In this document: piece by piece, positions 37,281 to 45,362 of the stretch | How positions within the stretch are numbered: the first letter of the stretch is position 1 | How the letters are laid out: the number at the start of each line of letters is the position of its first letter | NCBI RefSeq assembly: GCF_026262505.1 | Contig: NC_067207.1 | Span: 32,146,082-32,210,081, forward strand | Length of the DNA stretch: 64,000 nt | DNA from: Trichomonas vaginalis G3 | Lineage: Eukaryota; Parabasalia; Trichomonadida; Trichomonadidae | Reading direction: 5' to 3' | Position numbers and translations under genes: made by a program | The notes under the pieces: model-generated | What the model was told of the DNA's origin: nothing | The model's database searches: none | Seen by the model: the letters and a program-made list of their open reading frames with translations, nothing else

Positions 37281-38239
37281 TTAGTCGTCATTTTCAACTT
37301 CTTTAGCATATTCGTCAGGAGTTGTCTTATATTTGTTAGGAACTGTCTTTGAAAGTATACCACCTTGAACTTTGACAAGTTTGAAACGAGGTCTGACAAT
37401 AGTAGTTTTATCTTCTGCTTGCAGTGTGTACATTTTGCCATGTTTGCCTAAAACTTCATAATATTCTCTTGTATACTTTCTTCTATTTTTACGAACACGA
37501 ATGTGAGTACCTGTCGGGTTCCCATTGTTGTCATAGTCAATAGTATTTTCATATGGGTCGCGTTTAGGTATTTCTATTTTTACTTTGTCACCTTTCTGAA
37601 GTTTGAAGCCCGGCATTCTTTCTTGTTTGTCTCTTTTGACTAAATTATTAAATATATAGTCTTTCTCTAAGTCAGGGTTGTTTTTCATTTCTTCGGGGAG
37701 TGGTTTCCCAACCCTTTTTGTTTACGGTTATTGTAAATATTTAAAACTTGTCTCATCTTTGCCATGGAGAAGTGTCTATACTTGTCGTCATATGACATTT
37801 CATTTGCTTCACCACCTTGTGGTTGGTTTAAGTCTCTTAACATTTTTATACATCCGTCAATGACACCAAGAGCAGAATGGTTTTGGTCGACAATGAAATA
37901 TTGGTTTACATTTTTTGAACGCAGATAGTTTTTAATATCATCTGATTTGAAAGAACTTTCACAGTCAGATGTCAGTTTTGTTGGATGGTATTTGTCAACG
38001 AATATTGTCAAAGCAGTTTTCACATCTAAAATATTTTTGGACCATAATGGTATGGCTTCACAGTATCTTGTGTTTTGACCAACAAATATTAACCAGTATG
38101 TAGGTCCATCTGTTCTAACTCTCGGAATGTTTTCCAAGATATCCATAAACCAAGCATTTGGTGTTGAACTAAAGATTTTTATCATGAGTGCTTTCTTTGT
38201 CGCTTTAGAAACATAGGGGTCCTTGTTCGGATTCGTCAT
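37281..38239 (-). pseudogene. Integrase of element C (broken)
   Basis: The rve-type core is recognisable (GPTYWLIFVGQNTRYCEAIP, TKLTSDCESSFKSDDIKNYL, followed by LRDLNQ), with a C-terminal part that reads as an SH3/chromo-like DNA-binding domain (RKYTREYYEVLGKHGKMYTL). It is distinctly diverged from the integrases of A and B, in keeping with C being another lineage. It lies tail to tail with the fibre gene and head to head with the pVI-like gene. It is a fossil with about one break. Confidence 0.75.
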
Positions 38240-38256
38240 TTTTTACCCTATAAGAA

Positions 38257-38658
38257 ATGGGTTTATTTGGCGCATTAGCAGGAGTCGCATCTAGATTTTT
38301 ACCCGCAGTGGGAACAATAGCCAGAGGTGCATTTGAAATTGGAAGGAAGATTTTGAGTACATTAGGTATACTGAAAGACAAAGCTCAGCCTATTATACAA
38401 ACTGTACAGAAAGGTTGGGATGTAGCACGAGATGCAACAAATCTTATTCCAAATCCTGAAACAAGAGGAAAAGTTCAAGGATGGATGGACAATGTAGGAA
38501 GACAAGCAGGAAACTATTATAACAAAGCAAATGACTACTATAACCAAGCAGGACACTATATGGACCAAGGTGAAAGATTCTTTAACAGAGGATATAACCA
38601 TGCACAACAGTGGGTAAACAATAACCAACCTCAACCGCCTCAAACGTGGAGAATATAA
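38257..38658 (+). CDS. pVI-like amphipathic protein of element C, 133 aa
   Basis: The N-terminus MGLFGALAGVASRFLPAVGT and the following helix EIGRKILSTLGILKDKAQPI are amphipathic and glycine/alanine-rich. The C-terminal half has repeated Y/N/Q segments (NYYNKANDYYNQAGHYMDQG). It resembles the 77-aa protein at 5688 and the 177-aa proteins of A and B in design. A membrane-active or internal capsid role is possible by analogy with adenovirus pVI. Confidence 0.6.
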   Translation: MGLFGALAGVASRFLPAVGTIARGAFEIGRKILSTLGILKDKAQPIIQTVQKGWDVARDATNLIPNPETRGKVQGWMDNVGRQAGNYYNKANDYYNQAGHYMDQGERFFNRGYNHAQQWVNNNQPQPPQTWRI

Positions 38659-38660
38659 AG

Positions 38661-38680
38661 TTTTTTATTGAGATGAAATG
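38661..38680 (+). promoter_or_regulatory. Conserved 20-nt leader (first copy)
   Basis: TTTTTTATTGAGATGAAATG ends with the start codon of the 46-aa ORF. The same sequence with one change stands before the next gene at 38821, so it is probably a promoter/start signal of element C. Confidence 0.5.
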
Positions 38681-38818
38681 AACAATGCAGCTTTAAACAG
38701 AATAAGTCATGGAAGACCACCTTTTACACCACGTGTTTGTAAAGTTCTTCCTATACCTCAGGAAGTTTTAGACCGACTTAAAAAACCTAAACAACCAGTT
38801 GAAAACAAACCAAATTAA
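38678..38818 (+). CDS. 46-aa protein of element C
   Basis: The product begins MNNAALNRISHGRPPFTPRV and ends in a K/P-rich tail (LDRLKKPKQPVENKPN). It is supported by its own copy of the conserved leader and by the tight fit between two same-strand genes (gaps of 19 bases on each side). The function is unknown. Confidence 0.5.
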   Translation: MNNAALNRISHGRPPFTPRVCKVLPIPQEVLDRLKKPKQPVENKPN

Positions 38819-38820
38819 AA

Positions 38821-38840
38821 TTTTTTACTGAGATGAAATG
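38821..38840 (+). promoter_or_regulatory. Conserved 20-nt leader (second copy)
   Basis: TTTTTTACTGAGATGAAATG differs from the copy at 38661 in one base and again ends with the gene's ATG. Confidence 0.5.
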
Positions 38841-39422
38841 ACCGAAGAAGTTGAAACGGTAGATTTGACACCACAAACAAAAAGTTCAGAACCATTGTCA
38901 AAACCTGTCAAAGAACTTACAGATGAAGAGAAAAATTCAATAATAGAAAGTGCCAGATCTGGTAACTCAAATCCTAACTACAAAGTCACTTTTCATAGAA
39001 ATGGAACGGCTAGTATCTCAAAAAAGAAACAGACTCTCACAAATAAAATATTGAAGTCTGAAGGAGCTTTCGAGACAACATATGGAAAAGTTTACTTCAC
39101 TGACCAACAGTTCATTATAGAACATCTCATTGACTTAGAGTCGAAATATTCTAAACTTTACAACAAACACAAAAAGTTGAAAGGAAAACAAAAACAAATG
39201 GCATATGATATTTATGAAGATGTTGACGACACAACTGTTCCTGCAAGTGAAGTAAAGTCAGAGAAACCGAAAAGTGACGAAAAACCGATAGAAGAAGAAA
39301 AACCAAAAACTGAAGATAAACCAAAACCAAAGTTTAGTTTCCAAACTAAACCAAGTCAACCTTCATTAGCTGGTATGGGTTGGCGTCAAAGACTTATGGC
39401 AGCAGGCGGTTATGTAAAGTAA
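38838..39422 (+). CDS. Unknown 194-aa protein of element C
   Basis: It has an acidic N-terminus, then the module EEKNSIIESARSGNSNPNYK followed by VTFHRNGTASISKKK, which is shared in pattern with the 81-aa and 144-aa proteins of A and B. A helical region, a K/P/E-rich linker and a basic end (GMGWRQRLMAAGGYVK) follow. It looks like the counterpart of the 144-aa protein at 9847 and lies just upstream of PolB. Confidence 0.6.
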   Translation: MTEEVETVDLTPQTKSSEPLSKPVKELTDEEKNSIIESARSGNSNPNYKVTFHRNGTASISKKKQTLTNKILKSEGAFETTYGKVYFTDQQFIIEHLIDLESKYSKLYNKHKKLKGKQKQMAYDIYEDVDDTTVPASEVKSEKPKSDEKPIEEEKPKTEDKPKPKFSFQTKPSQPSLAGMGWRQRLMAAGGYVK

Positions 39423-39452
39423 AGAAAAAAATATTTTTTTATTTTTATAAAA

Positions 39453-40579
39453 ATGCCCCCATATAGAATGGACAGAAAGTCTGCTAGAATAAAAGCAGAG
39501 TTACAAAGATATGGTTGGAGAGTTTCGAAGAAGTTTAAATATAGGAAGGGAAAGCCAATAAAAGTCTATGACAAATTGACAGGTCTTACCTACGAATTAG
39601 ATTTGGAAACAGCACGTGCCAATTATCCAAACAGACTAGAGAGGTTAGAAGAAGAACGTCTTATGGACATGCCTTTCGATGTTAGTGAACCTCAAGTTGA
39701 AGGACACGACGGCTTTGCCAGATTCTACTGGAAACATGACGAACAATTGCATCCTTTGAGAAGGAAAAAAGGAAAAGGTGAAGACGCACATGCTCCCATG
39801 GAAAGAACAAGATATGCATATGAAAAGTATCGTGAAGTTAGAAGTCAAATTACATCTGGTCGAACCTTTACAGTAAACTTTGACGAAGGAAAGAACAAAA
39901 AAGGCTTCATGGGAGTACTTGCTGCAATTCAAGACGGAAATAAGAAAGGACACAATCTCAGATTGACCATAACAGATTTGGATGGTCACATTTACTATGC
40001 ACATGGCAATGAACAAACAGCCGCAAAACTTCTTGACGCTTTCAAGACTACAAAGAGAGTACAAATGGTTGACTCCGACTCAGACATTTTGAATGCAATT
40101 GAAGGAATTGCAAGTGTCAAGTTCGAATGGTACCAACCCAACCCTCAAGCAGTCAGACAACATGCTGGATACTTCCCGTTCATAAATAAGTCTGACATTG
40201 ACTTGACAAGGTATGGAATTTACAATTCAATTGAAACAATTGTCAACGAACCTTGCATTCTTACATGTCTCAGGAACTCTGGTCTTGTTACAGATGAGAA
40301 GATGAAGTATCTTGAGTCATGTGTGAAGACAAGGTACATTCTCAGAGGTCAATTGGCAAAAATTGCACCGTTGGCAAATGTCAATATCCGAGTCAACATA
40401 CCTACAGCTAAAGGTTCTTCACATGACGACTATGTTGTTGACAAAGACTTACCATGGTTGAAGATTGTAATTGTCCACAACCACTTCATGTTGAACGAAA
40501 GTCTTACAAACCCATTCTTTGGTAAAAGTAAGTGCAACATTGTCAGAGCTGTAAACATTCTTTTCGAGAAAGGTTTATT
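39453..40579 (+). pseudogene. PolB N-terminal region of element C, cut by element B
   Basis: The frame matches the N-terminal extension of the A/B polymerases in its last third (NEPCILTCLRNSGLVTDEKM, then VIVHNHFMLNESL, compare DNCFVYACIQAG and VEDHYMLNERL). The first part is basic and different. Maverick B inserted here, duplicating TTATT; more of the same gene lies beyond 61937. It is a fossil. Confidence 0.75.
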
Positions 40580-40742
40580 AGTTAGTATACAAGTCTTGGG
40601 TACGGCGGCACTGCGTTCCACCTTACCCAATACTTGTGAATTTGACACTTTATAAAACCGCCAACCACTTCACTAACGAACTCACTAATGTAAAAAATAA
40701 ACGTTCTCACTATCATTCTCACTAACGACTTCACTAATGTTC

Positions 40743-41027
40743 TCATAAATTTTCCTCAATATCTTCATCATCAATGTTAACCCTATTGTAGTCATACTTG
40801 AAGCCATAAACTTTCTCTAACTTCTTAACGTACAATTTACATAACTTACCTTCGTCATCGTATGGTTTAATGATATAACTATTTCTATCTTTATACACAG
40901 TCAATGAAAAGTCAACTGGTCTCGGATGTATTTGAAAGAACATGTTATGCTCAGGAAGGAAGAATAAATGTTTAAATGTATGTTTGTTATACTGTGGAAT
41001 TCGAATGAGTTGCTTTTGTTCTGTCAT
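40743..41027 (-). CDS. Terminal-repeat protein, 94 aa (left copy)
   Basis: MTEQKQLIRIPQYNKHTFKH and then LFFLPEHNMFFQI match the pattern of the 106-aa protein of A and of the C-terminal domain of the HNH protein, but sequence identity is low. The end is acidic (NIDDEDIEENL). An identical protein is encoded at the other end of B (61485). It is probably a small regulator or DNA-binding protein; the function is unproved. Confidence 0.7.
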   Translation of the reverse strand: MTEQKQLIRIPQYNKHTFKHLFFLPEHNMFFQIHPRPVDFSLTVYKDRNSYIIKPYDDEGKLCKLYVKKLEKVYGFKYDYNRVNIDDEDIEENL

Positions 41028-41137
41028 TTACATCCAAATAAAAATTTTCAGTAAAATAAAAAATAAACTTAAAAATTAATGATATCACCACCCTCACACG
41101 TATGAAAACATAGCGCAAAAATAAATTTAGGTGAAGT

Positions 41138-41151
41138 GGTGAGATCTCACC
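41138..41151. promoter_or_regulatory. GGTGAGATCTCACC palindrome with iterons
   Basis: This is the left terminal-repeat copy of B, with inverted GGTGAAAAA-type iterons to about 41176. Confidence 0.6.
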
Positions 41152-41192
41152 TCTTTTTTCACCTGTTTTTTCACCCTGTTGAATTCATTGCT

Positions 41193-41438
41193 TTATAACT
41201 CTCTTCCTTTCTCCAACTCTTCTAACTTCTTCTTAAGTTTAGCAATGTTGTCCTCATGAAGTTTAATCTTTCTCAAAATTCCTTCTTTATCTAATGGTTG
41301 CTTTATCTTTCTAAACTGAACTCTACCATCCTTCATAGTATGAATGTAAAAACCTTCTGGAATAGTTCCTGATTTAATGTATTCTACCAAAAACTTTTGT
41401 TTCATTGCTTCAGTGACTTTATTTGTCATTTCAATCAA
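41193..41438 (-). CDS. Small coiled-coil protein, 81 aa
   Basis: It is the counterpart of the gene at 7461, with only about three residue changes. It has the same N-terminal module (EGFYIHTMKDGRVQFRKIKQ) and a lysine-rich coiled coil. The last codons lie in the terminal repeat. Confidence 0.7.
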   Translation of the reverse strand: MIEMTNKVTEAMKQKFLVEYIKSGTIPEGFYIHTMKDGRVQFRKIKQPLDKEGILRKIKLHEDNIAKLKKKLEELEKGREL

Positions 41439-41477
41439 ATAAAAATTTTAATATTAAATAAAAATAACGTTATTTTT

Positions 41478-41936
41478 TCAGTAAGGAAACGCAGGAGTTT
41501 TACGATTTATTTGAGGAGTAGGTTCTGGTTTAAATGTTGGAGTCGGTTTAGGAGTTGACTTTTGAACAGGAGTTTGTACTTCCATAGGTTCAGGAGTCAT
41601 TGAAGGTTTTGCTTGTGAAGGCGTTGGTTTTGGCAAAGGTGTTGGAGTTTGTTTAACTTCAGCTACTTCAGTATTATTTACAACATTTGCTTTATTTCTT
41701 TTCAACATCATAACTGCTCCTGCTGTAGCTAGCAAACCTAGTGGGAGACCATATCTTATATAAGGACTTGACCAAATGCTATTTTTGACAGGAGCTGGTG
41801 GAACACCTAACCTTGGTGAGACTGCTCTTTGCCATTGTGCAGCTCGTAAGAAATATTCAATAGGTGCTCCATAATCGTTTGGTAAAGTTTGTTTCATAGA
41901 TGGTGAAGGTTCACGAGAGCTTGATGAAGAACTCAT
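41478..41936 (-). CDS. Single-span membrane protein with proline-rich tail, 152 aa
   Basis: It is the counterpart of 7745 with the same membrane segment (GLPLGLLATAGAVMML). The P/T/K-rich tail is four residues shorter, showing that the low-complexity tail changes length freely. It is downstream of the capsid-like gene on the same strand. Confidence 0.7.
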   Translation of the reverse strand: MSSSSSSREPSPSMKQTLPNDYGAPIEYFLRAAQWQRAVSPRLGVPPAPVKNSIWSSPYIRYGLPLGLLATAGAVMMLKRNKANVVNNTEVAEVKQTPTPLPKPTPSQAKPSMTPEPMEVQTPVQKSTPKPTPTFKPEPTPQINRKTPAFPY

Positions 41937-41965
41937 TTATAAGCTTTAAAATAAACGTTCATCCT

Positions 41966-43540
41966 TTATTCCTCACTGTCGTCCGCAGCTAAGTTATAGT
42001 CATCTAATCTTATTATTGGGATTCCATTAGCACGCACCTGAATGGCAAAGCAACAATCCCTCATAAATCCAATAAGTGGCTTTGGTACATTTTCAGTTGC
42101 TAGTTCAATAGGTCCTTTAACAGACAATTTGTATGTTATTGGAGCAGTAGATGTTTGACCTTGCTGGAAGCAAAAGTCCACTTCTGTTGGAAAACCACAT
42201 AAGAAATGTGTGTTGTCATAGCTATCCCATTTATGTTCCACACTACCATCATCCACCAATGACCTCATAACATCTTCATTAAATCCTATCATATCATTGT
42301 TTGTATTGCAGGCGTTCGCAACCATTTCATAAAATACAGGTCCATATGATTTTTCAGGTTCTGCAGGCATATTTCCATAAGCTCCCATGGAAAGCTGAAG
42401 ATATTTAAACTTAGGGTTCTCAAAATTAACATAATAGTTGTCTTTCTTTCTAAATAGTGCCCAAATACTTTTAACATTAATAGGCGTATAAGCTGCTGTA
42501 AATGTTGCACTTGAACTATCTGTATTCTTTGAGAATGAACCGTCCATAGGAATCCAATCCATAACTTTAACAGGAAAACATAAAGCCTCGTTTGTATAAT
42601 GTTCTACAAGTTCTGTATAAATGTTAGGGTCTAAAGAGAATGACTTTGGATGAATGAAACATTCATTAAAATCCATCTTTGTTCGAAATAGTTGCTGGGT
42701 TACAGTTGTAATAGTAACTGTTCCACTAGCTTCTACTGCCTTCGTTATCATAGTGAATGGTTCATTCCATGGAACAAATTTATTTGTCGGTGGATTTGAA
42801 TCTGAAGCAAATGCAACTTTAAGAGTTAGATTGAAAGCAACGATATCATTTACAGATATAGATGTGCATTGTAAGGCGTCGCTACTGAACTTTACTTTAA
42901 GCTGAATGTTTCCTGCAAAAGCTGGAATAAATCGAATAGCTTCTAATGGAAGGAATCTTCTAACAGGAATTCTTAAACGAAGCTTAAAATCAAATGATTT
43001 TCCTGCTGTAATTGGACCACTAACAATTTGTCCTGTTCTGCATGTTCCCGAATGACTCCATACATCTTCATGTCGAGTCTTTGAGAAAACATCTACTTTC
43101 TTTATTTGTTCGGTAGTTTGTGAGTTTGAAGTTATATATGCTTCTTCTCTTGCGTTGTCTTGAGAATATACGATACGACCATTTGCAAGGATTTGATATC
43201 CAGCAACTGCATAGAAAGCGTCATCGAAACCAATCCAAAATCCTGGTGGGTTTGTTTTATTGGAACCTGAACCAATTTCTTTATCTACAATAAATTGACC
43301 TTCCATCTTATACGTAATGAATGTATTGTAAAGGTCCAACATATTTTCACCAGGAGGTGAGAGATTGAATGTTACCCATGTGTTATCTTTAGCAGTTCCA
43401 GGTTGTGATGGAATCTTTGCGTCAGAATATTTTCTATTAGTGTCACCAATTTGAACTGCATTGTCTATGATATCGAAATATGAGCGAATCTGATGAATAT
43501 GCTCTGCTGGAGTAAATTCGTTTAGCTGTTCGTTCTGCAT
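41966..43540 (-). CDS. Major capsid-like protein, 524 aa
   Basis: It looks whole. The sequence is strand-rich with few charged helices, contains FLPLEAIRFIPAFAGNIQLK and FWIGFDDAFYAVAGYQILAN, and has the size of a Polinton double jelly-roll capsid protein. It lies next to the small membrane protein and opposite the penton-like gene, as expected for a structural cluster. The identification is from size, context and general character; a structure prediction would be decisive. It is nearly identical to the A copy outside its break. Confidence 0.65.
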   Translation of the reverse strand: MQNEQLNEFTPAEHIHQIRSYFDIIDNAVQIGDTNRKYSDAKIPSQPGTAKDNTWVTFNLSPPGENMLDLYNTFITYKMEGQFIVDKEIGSGSNKTNPPGFWIGFDDAFYAVAGYQILANGRIVYSQDNAREEAYITSNSQTTEQIKKVDVFSKTRHEDVWSHSGTCRTGQIVSGPITAGKSFDFKLRLRIPVRRFLPLEAIRFIPAFAGNIQLKVKFSSDALQCTSISVNDIVAFNLTLKVAFASDSNPPTNKFVPWNEPFTMITKAVEASGTVTITTVTQQLFRTKMDFNECFIHPKSFSLDPNIYTELVEHYTNEALCFPVKVMDWIPMDGSFSKNTDSSSATFTAAYTPINVKSIWALFRKKDNYYVNFENPKFKYLQLSMGAYGNMPAEPEKSYGPVFYEMVANACNTNNDMIGFNEDVMRSLVDDGSVEHKWDSYDNTHFLCGFPTEVDFCFQQGQTSTAPITYKLSVKGPIELATENVPKPLIGFMRDCCFAIQVRANGIPIIRLDDYNLAADDSEE

Positions 43541-43567
43541 GTATTTACTTCAGATAAAAATATCTAT

Positions 43568-44002
43568 TTACTTCATTATTCTCACTCTTCTTCTTGGCAT
43601 TCGTGGTGGAAGTTGTTTCTTGACATTTTCAATGAACTGTACATTCTCTTTTGTCTCAACTTCTTTCACTGGCGGGTCAGGGTTCTTTGACTCGGTTTGT
43701 TTTTCAATGAAATTCACGAACTTTGCAATAAGCTCTTGGTTCGTTATTGAAAGTACATCTGGCTTCTTTTCTTCTTGTTCTATTGACTTTTCAGTTTGAA
43801 CAGAAGGTTTTATATGGGCTTCGTGGACTTCACCCTTGCCATGCACCTTAATGTTGTCGCTTTCTGCATCCGCTAATGGAACCTTTCTTTTTCTTACATA
43901 TATTTTACCATCTTTACTCTGACTTACGTAATAGAAAGGATGTTGTATTCCTCTGGCGTCATTTAATATAATAGACTCTCGTTCTGATTTTGACAAGCTC
44001 AT
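43568..44002 (-). CDS. Unknown 144-aa charged protein
   Basis: It is the counterpart of 9847. The N-terminal SIILNDARGIQHPFYYVSQS module and basic end are kept, with a few changes in the acidic linker (EKSIEQEEKK). The role is unknown. Confidence 0.65.
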   Translation of the reverse strand: MSLSKSERESIILNDARGIQHPFYYVSQSKDGKIYVRKRKVPLADAESDNIKVHGKGEVHEAHIKPSVQTEKSIEQEEKKPDVLSITNQELIAKFVNFIEKQTESKNPDPPVKEVETKENVQFIENVKKQLPPRMPRRRVRIMK

Positions 44003-44047
44003 TTTACATCGGTTAAAGTTTTAATTTTGTTTTTTATCTGCAGTCAA

Positions 44048-44320
44048 ATGACTCAGACAAGCCCTACGGACAAGACCCAAGGGGTCATAGATGTTGAAGC
44101 ATTGAAGAAAGAAATTCGCGAGCAAATTTTATCCGAACTGAAGGAACAAAAACAAGAACAAAAGCCAGAGAGACCAAAGAGAAAACTTAGTGAAAAACAA
44201 CTTGCTGCATTAGCTGCTGGAAGACAAAAGAACCCACGTTTGCTGGCAAAGAAAGCTAGAGAAGAAGCAAAAGCAAAGGAAGAACAAAAAGCTAAAGAAG
44301 CTGAAGCAAAGAAAGAGTAA
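44048..44320 (+). CDS. Unknown 90-aa lysine/glutamate-rich helical protein
   Basis: It is the counterpart of 10327; the start was chosen at MTQTSPTDKTQG as in A. The alanine/lysine repeat near the end is longer here (EEAKAKEEQKAKEAEAKKE), so the protein is a few residues longer than in A. Confidence 0.6.
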   Translation: MTQTSPTDKTQGVIDVEALKKEIREQILSELKEQKQEQKPERPKRKLSEKQLAALAAGRQKNPRLLAKKAREEAKAKEEQKAKEAEAKKE

Positions 44321-44344
44321 ATGGTTTATTTTTATCCGAATTAA

Positions 44345-45202
44345 ATGTATAGACAAATACCTTTAACTGTTGCGTTCAGTAGTGAAAACCCTGACGTCAA
44401 AATAAAGGGGAACAGAGTAACGTTTAAGTTTCCAACAGACTGGATTGTGAACATAAATGAAGAGAAGTACATTGGCATAACATCTATGTATATAACACGT
44501 GCTTTCAGAAAGGTTGACTTTATACTTCAAGTCGAGATAGAAAATGACGAACAGTCTTTAAGCGCCCAAAACATTCACATATACAAATACTTTAAAGACG
44601 ATACAACATTACAACAATGTATGATTTCATTTAATGAGATGTTCGAGAAAAAGTTCAACATTGAAGTACAAACTTTACAGCCTTTACGTGAGTTTCTTGC
44701 ACAACTGAAAGAAGAAGGTAGTCAGCCACAACTTATAGACTTTCATTATGAATTTAATGAAAATGAAGATGGAACACATGACTGTCAGTTTGTTGTATTC
44801 TCACCATTCAATGAAGTCGCTAAAGAGAAAGAAAATCCATTACGTATAAGATTTCAAATATCTGAACCAAGTGATGATTTCAAGAATGTTTTCAATTATG
44901 ATGCAATGCTTCCGAGGAAAAATGAATTTTCAAAGATTGTAACACCTGGCATTTGGGATAGAAAGCAAGCTATATTATATTCAAACTTAAGTAAGGGAGT
45001 TGAAAATGAGTTCATTGGTCATACAAGAAATTCGCCATTACCAAATCCTAAATACTATAAATTAACTGGCTTCAATCGTGAGTTTTGGATAGACATGTTC
45101 TCCACTCACGACCATAAATGTCCAGTGTTCTTGCCTCCAGACCATAAGGACTGTCTCTACATTGAAGCACAACTCTTAAACTCTACCATAGCAGTATTGT
45201 AA
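44345..45202 (+). CDS. Minor-capsid/penton-like protein, 285 aa
   Basis: It is the counterpart of 10612 with very few changes and the same FKFPTDWIVNINEEKYIGIT block and CLYIEAQLLNSTIAVL ending. Downstream, B has short tandem repeats where A has the HNH gene. Confidence 0.6.
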   Translation: MYRQIPLTVAFSSENPDVKIKGNRVTFKFPTDWIVNINEEKYIGITSMYITRAFRKVDFILQVEIENDEQSLSAQNIHIYKYFKDDTTLQQCMISFNEMFEKKFNIEVQTLQPLREFLAQLKEEGSQPQLIDFHYEFNENEDGTHDCQFVVFSPFNEVAKEKENPLRIRFQISEPSDDFKNVFNYDAMLPRKNEFSKIVTPGIWDRKQAILYSNLSKGVENEFIGHTRNSPLPNPKYYKLTGFNREFWIDMFSTHDHKCPVFLPPDHKDCLYIEAQLLNSTIAVL

Positions 45203-45229
45203 AATCTACGCTAGCTTTATTTTTATCAC

Positions 45230-45362
45230 GAATGACCTCATTGCTGACAAAAATAAATGACCTCATTCATGACCTCATTGCTGACCTCATTCATGACCTC
45301 ATTCATGACCTCATTGCTGACCTCATTCATGACCTCATTGCTGACAAAAATAAATGACCTCA
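45230..45362. repeat. Short tandem repeats TGACCTCATT(CA/GC)
   Basis: About ten copies of TGACCTCATT with CA or GC between them lie between the convergent ends of the penton-like gene and PolB, with AAAATAAA interruptions. Element A has two or three degenerate copies (12085-12130). The copy number difference suggests slippage. Confidence 0.85.

Larger units (their letters stand above)
29010..37284 (+). pseudogene. Tail-fibre-like protein of element C, interrupted by transposon D
   Basis: The gene starts at 29010, is entered by transposon D at 29081 and resumes after 35535. It encodes a fibre of the same class as those of A and B: KADK...YV and KTHTHTI-type repeats in the shaft, and the C-terminal collar-like part MFDLMNPVGSIYTSMDARGP, ENLPAHSHY and YMPPYMTVYAWYRIA. 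The shaft holds three identical 22-residue repeats (36001-36198). It is a fossil whose main visible damage is the insertion. Its end touches the convergent integrase gene. Confidence 0.8.
40580..41209. repeat. Left terminal inverted repeat of element B
   Basis: It matches 61304-61932 inverted, with one single-base length difference. It contains the 94-aa ORF and an iteron palindrome. Its inner part is nearly the same as in A, but the ORF and tip are clearly diverged from A. Confidence 0.93.
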
